Shown: positions 53,584 to 60,679 of the stretch, in pieces
Position numbering within the stretch: the stretch's first letter is position 1
Layout of the letters: every line of letters starts with the position of its first letter
Source of the DNA: Pseudomonas sp. R84
GTDB lineage: Bacteria > Pseudomonadota > Gammaproteobacteria > Pseudomonadales > Pseudomonadaceae
Assembly (NCBI RefSeq): GCF_009834515.1
Contig: NZ_CP019426.1
Location: 2,469,501 to 2,533,500 of the forward strand
DNA length: 64,000 bases
Direction of reading: 5' to 3'
Notes under the pieces: generated by a model
What the model was told of the DNA's origin: nothing
The model's database searches: none
Seen by the model: only the letters and a program-made list of their open reading frames with translations
Translations under genes and position numbers: made by a program

Positions 53584-54651
53584 TCAGAGGCTCGATTTCG
53601 CAATGACCTGCAAGCTCATCTGCTCCAGCAGTTTGTTCATGTGAATGAACTGCGCGAAGCGTTTGTCCTGGGTCTGGCCATGGTAGAAGCGGTAGTAGAT
53701 CTGCTGCACGATGCCGGCCAGACGGAACAGGCCGTAGGTGTAGTAGAAGTCGAAATTGTCGATCTGGATGCCCGAACGCTCGGCGTAGTAATCGACGAAC
53801 TCGCGGCGGGTGAGCATGCCCGGTGCGTGGCTCGGCTGGCGGCGCATCAGTTGCACCGGCGCCGGGTCCTCGGCCTGAATCCAATAGGCGAGGGTGTTGC
53901 CCAGGTCCATCAGCGGGTCGCCGAGGGTGGTCAGTTCCCAATCCAGAACACCAATGATCTGCATCGGATTCTGCGGATCGAGGATGACGTTGTCGAAGCG
54001 ATAGTCGTTGTGGACGATGCTTGAAGTCGGGTGGTCGGCCGGCATCTTGTCGTTGAGCCAGGCTTTGACCTTTTCCCAGTGTGGCGCGTCGGGGGTCAGG
54101 GCTTTTTCGTAGCGTTCGCTCCAGCCTTTGATCTGGCGCGCGACGTAGCCCTCCGGTTTGCCCAGGTCGCCGAGGCCGCAGGCGTTGTAATCGACGCGGT
54201 GCAGTTCGACGAAGCGATCGATGAAGCTTTTGCACAGCGCTTCGGTTTTTGCCGAATCGAGGCCCAGTTCCGGCGGCAGTTCCGAGCGCAGGATGATCCC
54301 CTTGACCCGTTCCATCACATAAAACTCGGCGCCGATTACCGATTCGTCGGTGCAGTGCACGTAGGCTTTCGGGCAATACGGGAAGCCGTCACGCAATTGA
54401 TTGAGGATGCGGAATTCGCGGCCCATGTCGTGGGCGGATTTGGCCTTGTGGCCGAACGGCGGACGGCGCAGGACGAATTCCTGTTCCGGGTATTCCAGCA
54501 GGTAGGTCAGGTTCGACGCACCGCCGGGGAACTGGCTGATCGCAGGTGTGCCGCTGAGGCCCGGAATGTGCGCCTTGAGGTACGGATCGATCAGGCTGGC
54601 ATCGAGTTCTTCGCCAGAGCGGATACGGGTGGACTGGTCAGTAAGCGCCAT
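53584..54651 (-). CDS. Phosphotransferase family protein (APH fold, ACAD10/LvaA-like)
   Basis: This 355-residue protein has an aminoglycoside-phosphotransferase-like fold with catalytic loop HNDYRFDN (His214-Asn221) and metal motif LDWE (Asp237). It is similar to the kinase domain of ACAD10/11, which phosphorylates 4-hydroxyacyl-CoAs before dehydration. AGAAGGGA lies 7 bases before the ATG. It forms a two-gene operon with the downstream SDR. No acyl-CoA dehydrogenase is in the window beside it, although many relatives have one. Confidence 0.88.
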   Translation of the reverse strand: MALTDQSTRIRSGEELDASLIDPYLKAHIPGLSGTPAISQFPGGASNLTYLLEYPEQEFVLRRPPFGHKAKSAHDMGREFRILNQLRDGFPYCPKAYVHCTDESVIGAEFYVMERVKGIILRSELPPELGLDSAKTEALCKSFIDRFVELHRVDYNACGLGDLGKPEGYVARQIKGWSERYEKALTPDAPHWEKVKAWLNDKMPADHPTSSIVHNDYRFDNVILDPQNPMQIIGVLDWELTTLGDPLMDLGNTLAYWIQAEDPAPVQLMRRQPSHAPGMLTRREFVDYYAERSGIQIDNFDFYYTYGLFRLAGIVQQIYYRFYHGQTQDKRFAQFIHMNKLLEQMSLQVIAKSSL

Positions 54652-54841
54652 GCTTATCCCTTCTGCTTATTTTGGAGGCCAGACATCATTGGCTAATCTA
54701 ATGGCGCGCCCGATTGCTCACAAGCGCGGTACGGTCTTATAGGTTAGCGTGTTGCCGGATAATCAGCGTTCCGAATAAGCGCAGAAGCCCTATGCACAAG
54801 CCGCCGCAGGCTGCGGCGTTTCTGCAGCGGTCGGGTGTTGG

Positions 54842-55810
54842 TCAGTGCACGCGCTGGTTGTTGAGTTTCGGTGGAAGAGCGATGGGCGTCAGCACCGGTT
54901 CGCCGGAGAAGAATGCCACGAGGTTTTTGCCCACCAGTTCCACTGTGCCTTGCGTCGCTTCCGGTGACAGGCCTGCGACGTGTGGCGTCAGCAGCACGTT
55001 ACTCAGGGTTTTCAGCGCATCGGGCACTTGCGGCTCGTGGTCGAACACATCCAGTGCCGCACCGGCAATTCGGCGTTGTTCAAGCGCCGTGATCAGATCC
55101 GTCGTGGCAATCACACTGGCGCGGGCGATGTTGACGATAAAGCCCTTCGGCCCGAGCGCATCCAGCACCGGACGAGTGACCAGATGCTGTGTGCCGATTC
55201 CGCCAGGCGTGGCAATGATCAGGAAGTCCGATGCCCGCGCCAGTTCGGTCGGCGTTGAGCAGAACGCATAAGGCACATCGCTGCGCACCTGGCGGCTGTG
55301 GTAGCTGATTTCCATGTCGAAGCCGAGATTGGCGCGTTTGGCGATCGCCATGCCCACGGCGCCCAGCCCGAGAATCCCCAAGCGTTTGCCCGCCAGTGAC
55401 GGGCGCATGATCTTCGGCCATTCACCCCGGCGTACGGCGGCGTCGCAACGCGGGATATCGCGTACCAGTGCCAACAACATTGCCATCGCATGGTCGGCCA
55501 CCGACGAGGCGTTGACGCCGGCGCCGTTGGTGACGGTAATGCCACGGTTGCTGGCGGCTTGCAGGTCGACCTGTTCGTAACCGGCGCCGATGACGGTAAT
55601 GATCTTCAGCGCGGGCAGGGCGGCGATTTCATCGGTAGTCAGGCCCAGCGGGCCACGGGTCAGCACTGCGTCGATGCGGCTGCCTTGGGTGGCAATGGCC
55701 TGCGCACGTTCGGCGGGCGTGGGAGCGAGGATCAGGTGAAAGCCCTGATGTTCGAGAATCGGTAAATAGTCATTGATGGTTTCAACCAGTACCAGAACGG
55801 TTGCGGGCAT
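54842..55810 (-). CDS. D-2-hydroxyacid dehydrogenase (GhrB/hydroxypyruvate reductase-like)
   Basis: This 322-residue NAD(P)-dependent dehydrogenase reduces glyoxylate, hydroxypyruvate or related 2-oxoacids. The Rossmann motif GLGAVG is at residues 148-153. The substrate-binding VNIARASVI (Arg) and the catalytic His in LLTPHVAG are present. The length fits the family. AGGAG lies 8 bases before the ATG. It stands alone. Which 2-oxoacid it prefers cannot be read; a link to the glycolate pathway at the left edge would be speculation. Confidence 0.9.
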   Translation of the reverse strand: MPATVLVLVETINDYLPILEHQGFHLILAPTPAERAQAIATQGSRIDAVLTRGPLGLTTDEIAALPALKIITVIGAGYEQVDLQAASNRGITVTNGAGVNASSVADHAMAMLLALVRDIPRCDAAVRRGEWPKIMRPSLAGKRLGILGLGAVGMAIAKRANLGFDMEISYHSRQVRSDVPYAFCSTPTELARASDFLIIATPGGIGTQHLVTRPVLDALGPKGFIVNIARASVIATTDLITALEQRRIAGAALDVFDHEPQVPDALKTLSNVLLTPHVAGLSPEATQGTVELVGKNLVAFFSGEPVLTPIALPPKLNNQRVH

Positions 55811-55982
55811 TGCGCGGCTCCTGTGATCGGCGGCGGGTTGGTCGCGAAAGTCGTTTCAGAGTGCTGAATCCGCAGCGGCTTGGCAATCATTGTCATTCAC
55901 GCAGTGGTGCTTTTGATTCTGGACGGCTTCGGGCAAGAAGCAAGGGGAGGCAGCACACCGGTGATCCGCTGTGCTGTCGGCA

Positions 55983-56411
55983 TCATTGGGCCGCTTGGGC
56001 TTTGGATTGTTCAGCCAGGGCAATCGGCTTGAAATCGTAGGTCGGATAAAACTCGGTTCGGTAACTGCCCCACGCGGTGTTTTCCAGGGCGAGGTTCACT
56101 TCTGCCAGTCTGGAGGCGGGAAAGCGCACGGTCACCACCTGGCCAATGCCCATCATGATGTTCCAGCTCACCACTTCGACCCCGGCGGGAGGAAAGGTTT
56201 TGTAAAAGCCTTGTTGCGTCAGCTGGGCTTTGAGCTCGTTCAACGGACGGGTCTGATCATGTTTGAGAAACACGGTCAGCATCATGGCGTTGTCGGCCGT
56301 GGCAACTGCATTTTTGGCGGGTTGGGCGGCGGCTTGCGCGTTGACACCGGCGCAATATACCGATGAGACAACTAACGTGGAAATCAGCAGGGTTTTAAGT
56401 GACTTTTGCAT
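55983..56411 (-). CDS. Small exported protein of unknown function
   Basis: This 142-residue protein has a signal peptide (about 1-26, ending NAQA) and a mature domain (about 40-125: MMLTVFLKHDQTRPLNELKAQL, WNIMMGIGQVVTVRFPASRL), a pattern that could be a small ferredoxin-like alpha/beta fold. The ATG at 56411 overlaps the stop of the upstream gene (TGATG), so both are made together; an ATG one codon earlier is possible. No known family recognised. Confidence 0.75.
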   Translation of the reverse strand: MQKSLKTLLISTLVVSSVYCAGVNAQAAAQPAKNAVATADNAMMLTVFLKHDQTRPLNELKAQLTQQGFYKTFPPAGVEVVSWNIMMGIGQVVTVRFPASRLAEVNLALENTAWGSYRTEFYPTYDFKPIALAEQSKAQAAQ

Positions 56412-56902
56412 CATCGACTCCTGGCTTTATTGTTGATGGCGGACTTTGTTTCAATAGTTCCGGTATACGGTGCATGAACGACATGAATGCGCACCAGCGA
56501 GTTGTTTTCCATCATGTCGCGAGGGACTTCCCGAGAATAAGTGAATTCAACGCTGTTCATTGTTTCCAGCTGCCTGACAATCGTTTTGGTGGGGCCGATA
56601 TCAGGCACCAGTACGTGCTGTTTTTGATCGCCGGTGACAAAGAAGTAACCTCCACCACCCTTGCTGTACTTTGACTCGCCTGTGTCGGCGTAAAAGAACT
56701 CATAGCGATTACGCTCGGGATCCCACGTCGATATCCCCACGACATCGGGATACTTTGCTTTAACGTCGGTTTCAGGGGCACCGTCGATATATACCCGGGT
56801 TGTCAGCCAGCGGGGCGAGGAAGCCAGTTCGCGGACGTCAGCGCTGGCGGGCGAGGAGAACAGTACGGCCAACAACAGGCCGGTCATCAGGTTCTTTTGC
56901 AT
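56411..56902 (-). CDS. Exported protein, DUF4822-like
   Basis: This 163-residue protein has a signal peptide (about 1-22, ending ASA) and a beta-rich mature part: RELASSPRWLTTRVYIDGAP, WDPERNRYEFFYADTGESKY, DIGPTKTIVRQLE and VRIHVVHAPYTG. The layout resembles the DUF4822 family, which has no assigned function. GAGG lies 9 bases before the ATG. It is translationally coupled to the downstream secreted protein and probably partners it. Confidence 0.7.
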   Translation of the reverse strand: MQKNLMTGLLLAVLFSSPASADVRELASSPRWLTTRVYIDGAPETDVKAKYPDVVGISTWDPERNRYEFFYADTGESKYSKGGGGYFFVTGDQKQHVLVPDIGPTKTIVRQLETMNSVEFTYSREVPRDMMENNSLVRIHVVHAPYTGTIETKSAINNKARSR

Positions 56903-57259
56903 GCGGTGATCCTCTTGAAAAACTTTAAAGATCGCTTGCTATTGGTTGTTTGAACTCACGGCGTGAAAAATATAGACCCGCTGTGGAGGGATATTCAATG
57001 GCTGCGTAGTTGCTTGTAACAAATGCCTGTTGTTTGGTTTCTGGTCGTGTTTTGTTGCAGGTTTTTTCGGTGTTATTAGTTGTAGGAAAATTCTGAGTAT
57101 TGGGTGTGTGATGAGCTTGTTTGTTGGCGAGTTCTGTCATTAATGTCGCGATTAATGTTAATGACCTACACGGTGTTGTAGGACGGGGAATAGGGTTACA
57201 AATTCCTGATTGACGCAACTGCAGTCAATGAAGTTGCGTCGATTTCAAGAGGCGCTTTT
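56903..57259. other. AT-rich intergenic stretch with two inverted repeats
   Basis: The 357 bases are clearly lower in GC than their surroundings and hold no convincing gene; the open minus-strand frame has an unnatural composition. Two inverted repeats are visible: GTCATTAA/TTAATGAC at 57136-57165 (14-base spacer, containing two ATTAAT) and GACGCAACT/AGTTGCGTC at 57213-57241. The first could be an operator upstream of the secreted pair; the second lies just past the stop of the hydrolase gene and may be a terminator. Confidence 0.55.
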
Positions 57260-57784
57260 TCAGAACGTCACTTGCGCGCTGTCGATTAACCGCGCGAAGG
57301 CGCCGCCGAGGGTTGCGTTGTGATGCTCGATGATCGCTGCGGCCGGTAGCGCAGCAGTGTCCATGCAAGTGTGAGCATCAACGACCAGCAGTGGCTTGAA
57401 GCCGAGGTCGGCGGCGGCGCGGCAGGTGCTGTCGATGCAGAACTGGCTTTTCATGCCAACGATATAAAGGTCATCGACTTGCGCGGATTCGAGTTGCCGA
57501 GCCAATTGAGTGCCATGGAAGGCATTCGGCCGGGATTTGTCGAAGAGGGTGTCGAGATCAGCGTCCAGTTCAAGCGCTGGCAGCAATTGCCAGAATGGGC
57601 TGCCAGCGGCAATCGGTGAGTCTTCCGGGCCGGTGTGGCGAACGGCGAAGATTGGCACTTGACTGGCGCGTGCCTGAGCGATCAGGCGCTGGATGTTGGC
57701 CAGAATCCGTTCGCCGTCGCAGGGCTTTTCCGGGCCGTGGAACAGGCCGACCTGCATATCGATGATCAACAGTGCTGCGGGCAT
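57260..57784 (-). CDS. Isochorismatase-family cysteine hydrolase
   Basis: This 174-residue hydrolase has the triad Asp9 (LIIDMQ), Lys83 (FDKSRPNAF) and Cys116 (GMKSQFCIDST). It is smaller than the family member at 16147 and only distantly like it. Typical substrates are amides (nicotinamide, ureidoacrylate) or isochorismate-like ethers. AAGGAGA lies about 8 bases before the ATG at 57784. The region upstream contains a short Thr-rich leader frame and an intrinsic terminator, an arrangement of attenuation control. Confidence 0.88.
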   Translation of the reverse strand: MPAALLIIDMQVGLFHGPEKPCDGERILANIQRLIAQARASQVPIFAVRHTGPEDSPIAAGSPFWQLLPALELDADLDTLFDKSRPNAFHGTQLARQLESAQVDDLYIVGMKSQFCIDSTCRAAADLGFKPLLVVDAHTCMDTAALPAAAIIEHHNATLGGAFARLIDSAQVTF

Positions 57785-57824
57785 GGTGCTTCTCCTTGAG
57801 TGCTGCAGATGCCGCACGGACGGG

Positions 57825-57860
57825 AGAAACAACAAGGCCCCGTCCATTGCTGGCGGGGCC
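57825..57860 (-). terminator. Leader terminator (attenuator) upstream of the hydrolase gene
   Basis: On the minus strand GGCCCCGCC, a 7-base loop and GGACGGGGCC form a strong hairpin (57836-57860), followed by TTGTTGTTT. The left arm can instead pair with GGCGGGCC (57903-57910) at the end of the leader frame, giving an antiterminator. A pause hairpin (57897-57926) with arms CACCACG/CGTGGTG overlaps the threonine codons. Confidence 0.7.
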
Positions 57861-57880
57861 CTGGGTTTGCTGCGCTGGGT

Positions 57881-57958
57881 TTACCTCAAGCACAAACACC
57901 ACGGCCCGCCGGTGGCGGTCGTGGTGGTGCGGGTGCGTTGCAGCGCGCGAATGTTCAT
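57881..57958 (-). CDS. Putative Thr-rich leader peptide (25 residues)
   Basis: A short frame from the ATG at 57958 to a TAA at 57881-57883 contains six Thr codons within eight consecutive residues (TRTTTTAT) and ends WCLCLR. An in-frame ATG at 57970 would add four residues. The binding site is weak. Its position before mutually exclusive hairpins and the hydrolase gene is that of an attenuation leader sensing charged tRNA-Thr. The opposite strand also encodes a Val-rich frame here, but no terminator follows it. Confidence 0.45.
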   Translation of the reverse strand: MNIRALQRTRTTTTATGGPWCLCLR

Positions 57959-58003
57959 GGAACCGATCATGCTGGCACCGATGCCGGGCTGTCAATCACC
58001 CGC

Positions 58004-58387
58004 TCAAGTGACGTATTGCGCAACGCCGTTACCGAATGACCAGTTCTCTTTTTTCACCTCCACCAGATTGATGAAGACGTCTTCCAGGCGCACCGCCAGT
58101 TGGGTGTGCAGGCTTTCGGCGATGGTTTTGAACAGCAACTGTTTCTTCTCTACCGAGCGCCCTTCGCTGATGGTGATCTGAATGAACACCACGCCGTCGC
58201 TGCGCTGGATTCCCAGATACTGCGGGTCGTAGACGAAGTGCTGGCCATCGTGCTCGGTGAGGATCTGGAAGTTGTCGTGCTCCGGCACATCGATACAACT
58301 GCGCAGGGCGGAATAGATCTGCTCACCGATGCGTTTGGCGAAAGTTGGGTCGGGGTTTTGTTTGATGTCGACGCGAACGAGGGGCAT
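58004..58387 (-). CDS. Tautomerase family protein
   Basis: This 127-residue member of the 4-oxalocrotonate tautomerase superfamily (larger-subunit, CHMI or MSAD-like class) has the catalytic Pro directly after Met (MPLVRVD), as needed once Met is removed. The later part (SVEKKQLLFKTIAESLHTQL, DVFINLVEVKKENW) is typical. CGGAG lies about 10 bases before the ATG at 58387; an upstream start would bury the Pro. The substrate is unknown. Confidence 0.85.
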   Translation of the reverse strand: MPLVRVDIKQNPDPTFAKRIGEQIYSALRSCIDVPEHDNFQILTEHDGQHFVYDPQYLGIQRSDGVVFIQITISEGRSVEKKQLLFKTIAESLHTQLAVRLEDVFINLVEVKKENWSFGNGVAQYVT

Positions 58388-58638
58388 GGGCAGAGACTCC
58401 GGTGGGAGGGGACTCATTCACGCTAGAACATATCAACCAGATTGAAAGTATGGGGTGATGACCTCGTTGCTGTTTTTGTATGAGGCTACCTACGAAACTC
58501 GCGGATTTTACTTACGCATTTGGCAGAGCCATCTGCTATCGGGCAGACGGTTAACGCGAAATCATGGGGCAGCAATGGGAGGTGGTCCAGGATGGAAAAG
58601 CTTCCCGAGCGTTAACTGTCAGCAGCCAAGGAAGGTTC

Positions 58639-58833
58639 ATGCATCTTGATGACTACAAAAATGTGGAGATCGAAAGGCTACAAACGGAAACCCAAAAGCT
58701 CGGCGCGGAGAGGCGCAAGCTCTTGGCGGAGGAAGCAAAACTGAAACCTGAGACTTTTTTGTATCCCCTTGTGGTGGGGGCTGGGGCATTAACTGCAATT
58801 GCCACCGCCGTTGGGCTTTATCTGAAGCTGTAA
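58639..58833 (+). CDS. Small protein: coiled coil plus C-terminal membrane helix
   Basis: This 64-residue protein has an N-terminal charged heptad segment (VEIERLQTETQKLGAERRKL, about residues 9-40) followed by one C-terminal hydrophobic helix (FLYPLVVGAGALTAIATAVGLYL). AAGGAAGG lies just before the ATG at 58639; a start 25 codons earlier is less convincing. It has the layout of a C-tail-anchored inner-membrane protein. The next gene encodes a protein with the same layout. No family recognised. Confidence 0.65.
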   Translation: MHLDDYKNVEIERLQTETQKLGAERRKLLAEEAKLKPETFLYPLVVGAGALTAIATAVGLYLKL

Positions 58834-58902
58834 GAGAGCGCAGCAGGTTGCCGTTGCGCATGCGTGTTGATTCAGAGCACCAAAAAAAGGGAAGGGGGCA
58901 GT

Positions 58903-59085
58903 ATGAGCACAGAGGAAAGCAGAGCCAGGATAGACCGACTGTATCAAGAGGAGTTTGAGTTCAGAGAAGCCATGAAGCCCTTTCGCAAAGCCGAAAGGCG
59001 TGAAACGGTTTTGCTGTTTGGCCTTGGAATGCTGATGGGTGCGGTGGGGATCGCTTTCGTGATGGTGTTGGCTCGAGCCCTCTGA
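58903..59085 (+). CDS. Small protein: charged helix plus C-terminal membrane helix
   Basis: This 60-residue protein has a charged helical part (TEESRARIDRLYQEEFEFRE, then KPFRKAERRE) and a C-terminal hydrophobic helix (TVLLFGLGMLMGAVGIAFVM). AAGGGGGC precedes the ATG at 58903. It lies 69 bases after the gene for a similarly built protein; the two may form a pair or complex at the membrane. Function unknown. Confidence 0.62.
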   Translation: MSTEESRARIDRLYQEEFEFREAMKPFRKAERRETVLLFGLGMLMGAVGIAFVMVLARAL

Positions 59086-59318
59086 ATACCCTTGCATGTG
59101 CCTGTTAACGACATCATGAATACCTGTTTACGACAGATAATTTCCCGAAAACGACACCAAACGGATCTGCTCCGCACAACCATTCCTCAGCTAAGTCTTT
59201 GCTTCTGCTCATTTATCGCGGAGAATCGCGCCCCTGTTTCGGCCGGAGCATGTCTGTCGGTTTTTTCCGACGCGTCCTGACCGAGTGGCAAGTGACCGGA
59301 ATGCGGAGATCCGACCGG

Positions 59319-60599
59319 ATGAATGATCAGGCCAATAGCGTCGAAGAGCGCTTTGATGCAGCAGCACCCGCTGAACTTTCGAGCTGGAATCGCCAGGACA
59401 CCACCTGGATGTTGGGACTGTTCGGGACGGCCATCGGCGCCGGCACCCTGTTTCTGCCGATCAACGCAGGTCTGGGTGGCTTCTGGCCGCTGGTGGTCCT
59501 CGCGCTGCTGGCGTTCCCGATGACCTTCTACGCGCACCGTGGCCTGACCCGTTTCGTACTTTCCGGTCGCGAAGGCGCCGACATCACGGAAGTGGTCGAG
59601 CAGCATTTCGGCATCAAGGCCGGTGCGCTGATCACCTTGCTGTACTTCTTCGCCATTTTCCCGATCCTGCTGATCTACAGTGTTGGCCTGACCAACACGG
59701 TCGCCAGTTTCCTCGAACACCAACTGCACATCACACCGCCACCGCGCGCGCTGCTGTCGTTCGTGTTGATCCTCGGTCTGCTGGCCGTGGTGCGCTGCGG
59801 TGAGCAGGCGATCGTCAAGGCGATGAGCCTGATGGTTTACCCGTTTATCGTCGCGTTGCTGTTCCTCGCGGTGTACCTGATTCCGCACTGGAACGGCGGC
59901 ATCCTTGCTACCGCTTCGCACGTGCCAGCGCCGTCGGCGTTGCTGCACACACTGTGGCTGGCGATTCCGGTGATGGTGTTCTCGTTCAACCATTCGCCGA
60001 TCATCTCGGCGTTTGCGGTCGATCAGAAGCGTCGTTATGGCGTCCACGCTGAAGAGCGCAGCTCGCAGATCCTGTCCCGCGCGCACCTGCTGATGGTGGC
60101 GATGGTGCTGTTCTTCGTCTTCAGCTGCGTGCTGACCCTGACGCCGGAGCAACTGGCGGAAGCCAAGGCGCAGAACCTGTCGATCCTGTCGTACCTGGCC
60201 AACCATTTCAGCAATCCGACCATCGCCTTCGCGGCGCCGTTGATTGCGTTTGTGGCGATCTCCAAGTCGTTCCTCGGTCACTACATCGGCGCCAGCGAAG
60301 GTCTCAAAGGCCTGATCATCAAAAGCGGCAAACGTCCGGGCGCCAAGGCGCTGGATCGCATCGTGGCGGCGTTCATGCTGGTGGTGTGCTGGATCGTGGC
60401 GACCCTGAACCCAAGCATTCTGGGCATGATCGAAACCATCGGCGGCCCGGTGATCGCAGCGATTCTGTTCCTGATGCCGATGTACGCCATCCGTAAGGTG
60501 CCGGCGATGGCGCGTTATCGTGGTCAGGCGTCTAACGTGTTTGTCACCGCAGTAGGTCTGGTGGCGATTTCGGCGCTGATTTATTCGCTGACCGCGTAA
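59319..60599 (+). CDS. HAAAP-family serine/threonine transporter (SdaC-like)
   Basis: This 426-residue inner-membrane amino acid symporter has 11 hydrophobic segments. The start of TM1 (TTWMLGLFGTAIGAGTLFLPINAG) is diagnostic for the hydroxy/aromatic amino acid permease family, and FSFNHSPIISAFAVDQKRRYG is typical of SdaC, the serine:H+ carrier. The ATG at 59319 gives the SdaC length. No serine deaminase gene adjoins in the window. A strong terminator follows. Confidence 0.92.
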   Translation: MNDQANSVEERFDAAAPAELSSWNRQDTTWMLGLFGTAIGAGTLFLPINAGLGGFWPLVVLALLAFPMTFYAHRGLTRFVLSGREGADITEVVEQHFGIKAGALITLLYFFAIFPILLIYSVGLTNTVASFLEHQLHITPPPRALLSFVLILGLLAVVRCGEQAIVKAMSLMVYPFIVALLFLAVYLIPHWNGGILATASHVPAPSALLHTLWLAIPVMVFSFNHSPIISAFAVDQKRRYGVHAEERSSQILSRAHLLMVAMVLFFVFSCVLTLTPEQLAEAKAQNLSILSYLANHFSNPTIAFAAPLIAFVAISKSFLGHYIGASEGLKGLIIKSGKRPGAKALDRIVAAFMLVVCWIVATLNPSILGMIETIGGPVIAAILFLMPMYAIRKVPAMARYRGQASNVFVTAVGLVAISALIYSLTA

Positions 60600-60628
60600 G
60601 CCACAACTCCAGATACTCAGCTACAGTG

Positions 60629-60663
60629 GCCGCTGCATACGGTGTATGCAGCGGCTTTTTTTC
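60629..60663 (+). terminator. Intrinsic terminator after the SdaC-like gene
   Basis: A perfect 12-base stem GCCGCTGCATAC/GTATGCAGCGGC (60629-60655) with a 3-base loop is followed by eight T residues. The SulP gene starts 17 bases later. Confidence 0.96.
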
Positions 60664-60679
60664 GTCTGGAGACAGTGGA

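Noticed and set aside
56925..57218. Minus-strand frame in the AT-rich gap
   Set aside because: Asn/Thr/Pro-rich, no family resemblance and no binding site; likely chance.
57693..58181. Plus-strand frame containing a valine run (VAVVVVRV) that resembles an ilvB-type leader
   Set aside because: No terminator or regulated gene follows on the plus strand; the hairpins and downstream gene fit the minus strand.
58455..58649. Plus-strand frame just before the first small membrane protein
   Set aside because: No binding site, mixed composition and overlap with the better supported start at 58639.
59187..60281. Long minus-strand frame opposite the SdaC-like transporter
   Set aside because: Arg/Gln/His-rich shadow of a well-recognised membrane protein gene; no motif or binding site.
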